From assembly GCA_963933095.1 (NCBI GenBank), contig CAWVSV010000050.1, positions 1 through 18,733 of the forward strand: a stretch of DNA of 18,733 bases, given 5' to 3'. Numbering within the stretch: the first letter of the stretch is position 1; the number at the start of each line of letters is the position of its first letter. Below the pieces are notes generated by a model. The model saw nothing but the letters and a program-made list of their open reading frames with translations, was not told the origin of the DNA and made no database searches. Both the position numbers and the translations under genes were made by a program. The DNA is from UBA1124 sp963933095. GTDB taxonomy: Bacteria > Pseudomonadota > Gammaproteobacteria > Pseudomonadales > Cellvibrionaceae. Of this stretch, positions 15,141 to 18,733 are shown piece by piece.

Positions 15141-15340
15141 ATACAGGCCGGTATTCGGGCTCAAAGAGAGCGCGGCCTATGACAATAGACGGCTATCACT
15201 TGCGCCTTCCCAAAGTCTAACGAATTCAGTGGCTGTGCAAGTTACTCTTTTTTACCGATGCGGGGGCAGCGCTGGAATAGATCAATAAGTATGAGCTGTA
15301 CCAGACTTCCCGATTATCCCAAAACTTTTGGGCACCTATA
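15141..15340 (-). ncRNA. Cobalamin riboswitch
   Basis: Read on the - strand, the conserved elements appear in order: AGGTGCCC near the 5' end, GGGAAG (about 15315), GCGCTGCCCCCGC (about 15262-15274), AGCCACTG (about 15224-15231), GGGAAGGCGCAAGTGATAGCC (about 15189-15209), and the B12 box GAGCCCGAATACCGGCC (15146-15162). Terminal ATAGG and CCTGT can close the P1 stem. The gene cbtB starts 45 bases after it. There is no T-run terminator between the box and cbtB, so control by ribosome-site masking is more likely than early termination; that is inference. It should lower expression of cobalt uptake and B12 synthesis when adenosylcobalamin is plentiful. Confidence 0.93.
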
Positions 15341-15350
15341 ATGGGTTGCG

Positions 15351-15379
15351 ATAGTAGGCGTTTAAAGGTGATTTTTCAA
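15351..15379 (-). promoter_or_regulatory. Promoter of the cobalamin operon
   Basis: On the - strand TTGAAA (15379-15374) and TACTAT (15356-15351) are exactly 17 bases apart. The expected transcription start near 15344 falls just before the 5' end of the riboswitch. The -35 agrees with consensus in five of six positions and the -10 in four of six. Confidence 0.6.
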
Positions 15380-15381
15380 GG

Positions 15382-15702
15382 CTAACGAATGCTTGTTGAC
15401 CGCTGTGTGAGGCGATAGAGGCTGCTATCGACCTTGCCGCTCGAGGCCATCACCACGATTTGTGCACCCATTAGCGCCAGATCTGAATTCAAACGACTGG
15501 CGTAAAGGCGCCGACGAAACTCCGCATAGCCGAGCGCGGGAAAACCCGGTTGCAGGGATAAAACCTGATACAAGCCAACTAGACTAAAGACTAATTCACC
15601 TTCATTAAAGTGTAGGTCAGCTTCGGCATCGACAATACCGCGACAAAGCTCGGCATCTTTGTTGCAGACGGCAGTAAAAAAAGCCAGCAGTTCAGCGTAC
15701 AT
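15382..15702 (-). CDS. Small protein of unknown function
   Basis: A 106-residue protein, acidic in its first half and basic at the end. It has no signal peptide or membrane span and no motif that I recognise. The frame looks real: ATG is preceded by AAGGAAAA at good spacing, and codon use is like its neighbours. The N-terminal half (MYAELLAFFTAVCNKDAELC) looks helical, and a short hydrophobic LVFSLVGLYQVLSL stretch follows. It lies between the HIT-family gene and the cobalamin operon promoter; its last codons overlap the region just upstream of that promoter. It may share a transcript with the HIT gene 163 bases upstream. No function is proposed. Confidence 0.7.
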   Translation of the reverse strand: MYAELLAFFTAVCNKDAELCRGIVDAEADLHFNEGELVFSLVGLYQVLSLQPGFPALGYAEFRRRLYASRLNSDLALMGAQIVVMASSGKVDSSLYRLTQRSTSIR

Positions 15703-15865
15703 TTATTTTCCTTGCACCAGCGCAATTTAAAACCGTTATAGCCACCCCCCACTACCGATGCGTGAATTAACGAGCCTAATATCGCAATGGAGGGCGCACG
15801 ATACACTTCAACTGCGGACAGTAATCCCGCATGACTTGGGTGCACCTACACGCGAACAAGGTACT

Positions 15866-16342
15866 TTAAAAGATCACCTCTCCGGCATCAGTGGCCACGC
15901 CACTAATACCATCAGCCGAATCGATGACTTCAAAATCTTCGCTAGCGAGGGCGTTACGCAGGCGGTCAACCAAGGCGGTAAGTTCGGCCTGAGAGTAAAA
16001 TTTCAAATCGGCTATACCCCAAATGGGCTTGGGCCAGGCGGCGTCGGTCTCAAAACGGGCCACATGGTGCACGTGCAGCTGCGGCACTACATTACCCAGT
16101 GCCGCCACATTCATTTTCACCGGGTTAAACAAGTCGGTCATCATCTCGGACAAACGGCAGGATTCTCGCACTAGCTGCACCCGCTCCCCCTCACCCAAAT
16201 GATGTATCTCGGTGACGCTGTTGCGCTGAGGCACCAGTAGCAACCAGGGGTAGTTACTGTCTTTATGCAACAGCACAATAGACAGCTCAAAACGGCCCAA
16301 AATAACGGTGTCGGCCTGCAATTGTGGATGAAGTTCAAACAT
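15866..16342 (-). CDS. HIT-family nucleotide hydrolase/transferase
   Basis: A 158-residue protein of the histidine triad superfamily, which hydrolyses or transfers nucleotidyl groups of substrates such as diadenosine polyphosphates. The segment KMNVAALGNVVPQLHVHHVARF (about 77-98) holds the triad motif with His90, His92 and His93, where a QxHxHxxx pattern is typical of this proteobacterial subgroup. Upstream YPWLLLVPQRNSVTEIHHL (about 31-49) forms the usual strand and acidic patch, and DAAWPKPIWG follows the triad. ATG start with AAGGAAA. It is divergent from proS across a 133-bp region. The exact substrate is not known. Confidence 0.9.
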   Translation of the reverse strand: MFELHPQLQADTVILGRFELSIVLLHKDSNYPWLLLVPQRNSVTEIHHLGEGERVQLVRESCRLSEMMTDLFNPVKMNVAALGNVVPQLHVHHVARFETDAAWPKPIWGIADLKFYSQAELTALVDRLRNALASEDFEVIDSADGISGVATDAGEVIF

Positions 16343-16377
16343 AGAATTTCCTTTTATGAGACGGATTCTTGTACCAA

Positions 16378-16401
16378 GCTATCTTGGCATCGTAAGATAG
16401 C
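16378..16401. promoter_or_regulatory. Palindrome in the HIT-proS divergent region
   Basis: GCTATCTT (16378-16385) and AAGATAGC (16394-16401) form a perfect 8-bp inverted repeat with an 8-base spacer. It lies 36 bases upstream of the HIT gene start and 75 bases upstream of proS. It could be an operator for a dimeric regulator or a hairpin; no known binding motif is recognised. Confidence 0.35.
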
Positions 16402-16408
16402 GTCATTA

Positions 16409-16437
16409 TTGTGATGCGACACCTTAAGTCTTATCAA
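16409..16437 (+). promoter_or_regulatory. Candidate proS promoter
   Basis: TTGTGA (16409-16414) and TATCAA (16432-16437) have a 17-base spacer and lie 38 bases before the start codon. Each element matches consensus in only four of six positions, so this is a weak prediction. Confidence 0.3.
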
Positions 16438-16475
16438 AATTGCTCCCTTTTACAAGTTAACAAGACACTATTCCT

Positions 16476-18209
16476 ATGCGCGCCAGTCAATTCTTTATCG
16501 CCACTCAGAAAGAAACTCCTGCCGATGCTGAAGTTATCAGTCATCAATTGATGCTGCGCGCGGGTCTCGTGCGAAAAATGGCCTCGGGCCTTTATAACTG
16601 GCTACCAATGGGCTTGCGGGTGCTGCGCAAGGTTGAAAAGATCGTGCGCGAGGAGATGGACCGCTCTAACGCCCAAGAAGTATTGATGCCTGTCGTGCAA
16701 CCTTCAGAGCTGTGGACTGAGTCTGGCCGCTGGCAGGAATACGGTTCAGAACTGTTGCGTATTAAAGATCGTCACAACCGCGAGTTTTGCCTAGGCCCCA
16801 CTCACGAAGAGGTAATTACCGACTTGGTACGCGGCGAAATCAACAGTTATAAGCAATTACCGGCCACTTTTTATCAAATTCAAACCAAGTTCCGGGACGA
16901 AGTTCGTCCGCGCTTTGGCATTATGCGTGCGCGTGAATTCACCATGAAGGATGCCTACTCCTTCCATGCCAGTGGCGACTGCCTACAACAGACTTACGAT
17001 AAGATGCATCAAGCCTACTGCAATATTTTTGATCGTATTGGTTTAGGCTACCGCTCGGTAATCGCCGATACCGGCTCTATCGGGGGCGCCGTCTCGCACG
17101 AGTTCCATGTACTGGCTCAAAGCGGTGAAGATGCCATTGTCTTCAGCGACAATTCTGACTACGCCGCCAACGTCGAAAAGGCCGAGGCACTGGCACCCAC
17201 TGGCGAGCGCCCGGATGCCACAGCAGACAAAACTGAGGTGGCCACTCCCGACCAACACGGCATCGACGACGTTGCCGCCTTGCTAAATACTGTTCCTCAA
17301 CAAACCCTGAAGACATTAATTGTTCTGGGTGAGCAAGCCGATGATGCCGAGGGACCAGCGCCGCTGGTCGCTTTGGTATTGCGCGGCGACCACGAGTTAA
17401 ATCAACTTAAGGCCGAGCAGTTGGCCGGTGTTACCAGTCCACTGGAATTTGCCCCAGAAGCGCGTATTAAAGACGAGCTAGGTGTCGGCCTTGGCTCACT
17501 GGGACCGGTAGGTTTAGAGATTGACGTTATTGTCGATCGCGCCGCCGCTCATATTGCTAACTTTGCCTGTGGCGCCAACAAAGACGGCAGCCACTTGACC
17601 GGTGTTAACTGGAGCCGAGATTTAGTCGCCCAGCGCATCGAAGACTTACGCAATGTCGTTGCCGGTGACCCAAGCCCCTGCGGTGAAGGTTCTCTGGACA
17701 TTGCTCGCGGTATTGAAGTGGGCCATATCTTCCAGCTTGGCAGCAAGTATTCAGAGGCTATGAACGCGACTATTCTGGACAATAATGGCAAGCAAAAGCC
17801 GATGCTTATGGGCTGTTATGGTATCGGTGTATCCCGCGTGGTCGCAGCCGCCATCGAACAAAACTTCGATGACAATGGCATAATTTGGCCTAATTCAATT
17901 GCACCGTTTCAAATAGCAATCGTGCCTATTAATATGCACAAATCCGAGGCTGTGCGCGACAAGTGCGAAACGCTGTACACCGCACTCACCGCCGCAGGGT
18001 TTGAAGTGCTGTTTATGGATGAGCCCAAAGCGCGCCTTGGCGTAATGCTGGCCGATACCGAGTTGGTGGGCATTCCACACCGCATCGTAATCGGTGACAA
18101 AGGCTTAGATAAGGGCATGATTGAATACAAGGGCCGTCGCGATGCCGAGAAATCGGAAATTCCTGAAGCCGACCTACTCGACACTTTAATCGCTAAACTA
18201 CAGGCCTAA
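16476..18209 (+). CDS. proS: Prolyl-tRNA synthetase, bacterial type
   Basis: Class II aminoacyl-tRNA synthetase that charges tRNA-Pro in the cytoplasm; 577 residues, matching the bacterial (INS-containing) form of about 570. Motif 1 region RKMASGLYNWLPMGLRVLRKV (about 33-53), motif 2 FRDEVRPRFGIMRAREFTMKDAYSF (about 137-161), the INS editing domain (about 225-405, entered through SIGGAVSHEFHVLA), motif 3 GCYGIGVSRVVAAAIEQ (about 445-461) and the C-terminal anticodon-binding domain (about 475-575, IAIVPINMHK to the end) are all visible. ATG start follows a weak ribosome site. It is transcribed together with, or just before, the transglycosylase gene, whose ATG comes one base after its stop. 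Confidence 0.98.
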   Translation: MRASQFFIATQKETPADAEVISHQLMLRAGLVRKMASGLYNWLPMGLRVLRKVEKIVREEMDRSNAQEVLMPVVQPSELWTESGRWQEYGSELLRIKDRHNREFCLGPTHEEVITDLVRGEINSYKQLPATFYQIQTKFRDEVRPRFGIMRAREFTMKDAYSFHASGDCLQQTYDKMHQAYCNIFDRIGLGYRSVIADTGSIGGAVSHEFHVLAQSGEDAIVFSDNSDYAANVEKAEALAPTGERPDATADKTEVATPDQHGIDDVAALLNTVPQQTLKTLIVLGEQADDAEGPAPLVALVLRGDHELNQLKAEQLAGVTSPLEFAPEARIKDELGVGLGSLGPVGLEIDVIVDRAAAHIANFACGANKDGSHLTGVNWSRDLVAQRIEDLRNVVAGDPSPCGEGSLDIARGIEVGHIFQLGSKYSEAMNATILDNNGKQKPMLMGCYGIGVSRVVAAAIEQNFDDNGIIWPNSIAPFQIAIVPINMHKSEAVRDKCETLYTALTAAGFEVLFMDEPKARLGVMLADTELVGIPHRIVIGDKGLDKGMIEYKGRRDAEKSEIPEADLLDTLIAKLQA

Positions 18210-18210
18210 T

Positions 18211-18733
18211 ATGTTGCGTTACTGCGCAGTTTTTCTTGGCGGCTTAACTCTGTTGCTAACAGTAATTTCAACTGCAGCTGCGCCAGCGTTTGAAGTTGAT
18301 GATGAACTGCGCCGGCACCTAAAAGCGGCAGTCGAGGCCGCCGACAGCTTTGATGATCGCTTCGATGCCGAGGTGTGGCTTATGGATAAGTCTAACCGCA
18401 TGGCGCGCTACCACAAGGACCCCGAAACACGCCTAAACCTGCTGCGCAGTATTCATCGCGCCGCCACCCGTGCCGAGTTAAATCCGGAAGTGGTATTGGC
18501 ACTAATCGAGGTGGAAAGCCACTTCAAACGCTATGCAGTTTCCAGCGCTGGCGCCCAAGGAATGATGCAGGTGATGCCGTTTTGGAAAAACGAAATCGGC
18601 CGCCCCGAAGACAATCTTACTGATTTAGAAACCAACCTGCGCTATGGCTGCACCATTCTTAAGCATTACATAAAAAGGTCAGATGGGCATTTAGCCAATG
18701 CGCTCGCCAGGTATAACGGCAGTTATGGTAGCT
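18211..18733 (+). CDS. Lytic transglycosylase (SLT domain), 5' part
   Basis: The visible 174 residues are cut by the window edge. An N-terminal signal peptide (about 1-24, hydrophobic VFLGGLTLLLTVIS ending at TAAAPA) indicates export to the periplasm. The SLT domain begins near residue 78: VLALIEVESHFKRYAVSSAG with the catalytic Glu102 in the ES motif, then GAQGMMQVMPFW, and NLRYGCTILKHYI with ALARYNGSYG at the edge. It should cleave the MurNAc-GlcNAc bond of peptidoglycan to form anhydro ends. The ATG is one base after the proS stop, so the two are likely co-transcribed. The subgroup (MltC, Slt or other) cannot be decided from this part. Confidence 0.92.
   Translation, partial: MLRYCAVFLGGLTLLLTVISTAAAPAFEVDDELRRHLKAAVEAADSFDDRFDAEVWLMDKSNRMARYHKDPETRLNLLRSIHRAATRAELNPEVVLALIEVESHFKRYAVSSAGAQGMMQVMPFWKNEIGRPEDNLTDLETNLRYGCTILKHYIKRSDGHLANALARYNGSYGS

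Noticed and set aside
15591..15845. 84-codon - strand frame overlapping the start of the small unknown gene
   Set aside because: It is in a different frame from the gene with the good AAGGAAAA site, and its composition is not protein-like.

Overview
The window looks like a chromosomal stretch of a gammaproteobacterium, probably a marine or Cellvibrio-like lineage. Evidence is the bacterial-type ProRS, a proteobacterial HIT protein, a CTGT-N8-ACAG LexA box of the gammaproteobacterial type, and a mixed cob/cbi gene set with CbtAB as in pseudomonad-like bacteria. The lineage is an inference; there is no rRNA or tRNA to anchor it.

Left end (1-1950): an integron-type tyrosine recombinase (intI, + strand, GTG start) with a near-perfect LexA operator in its promoter. 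To its left are the 3' end of an unknown + strand reading frame, an attC-like palindromic region directly after that frame's stop, and core-site-like heptamers. Past intI lie 474 bp with no recognisable gene, where intI and the cobalamin operon converge.

Middle (1951-15380): a large cobalamin (vitamin B12) operon, all on the - strand, read from right to left. It starts with a promoter (TTGAAA-17-TACTAT) and a cobalamin riboswitch. The genes in order are cbtB, cbtA, a fused ChlI-ChlD type chelatase motor, cobO, cobB, a NiCoT-like transporter, cbiD, cobK, cobH, cobL (CbiE-CbiT fusion), cobI, cbiG (compact), cobJ and cobM. Most junctions are tight (ATGA, GTGA, TTGA or TGATG overlaps). Together they import cobalt, run the corrin-ring methylations, ring contraction, C1 deacylation, reduction, methylmutation and a,c-amidation, and adenosylate the product. 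The set is hybrid: CbiD and CbiG, which are usual in the anaerobic route, sit beside an aerobic-style ChlID chelatase part. CobG, CobF, CobN and CbiK/CbiX are not in the window.

Right end (15382-18733): a small unknown protein and a HIT-family protein on the - strand, then divergently proS and the 5' part of a lytic transglycosylase gene on the + strand.

The most unusual structures are three. A 22-copy hexanucleotide repeat is open in several frames at the cbtA/ChlID junction. A roughly 150-bp MITE-like element with 16-bp inverted termini exactly fills the cobK-cobH gap. The SOS-controlled integron platform lies beside a B12 operon. I see no CRISPR array, rRNA, tRNA or complete IS element.
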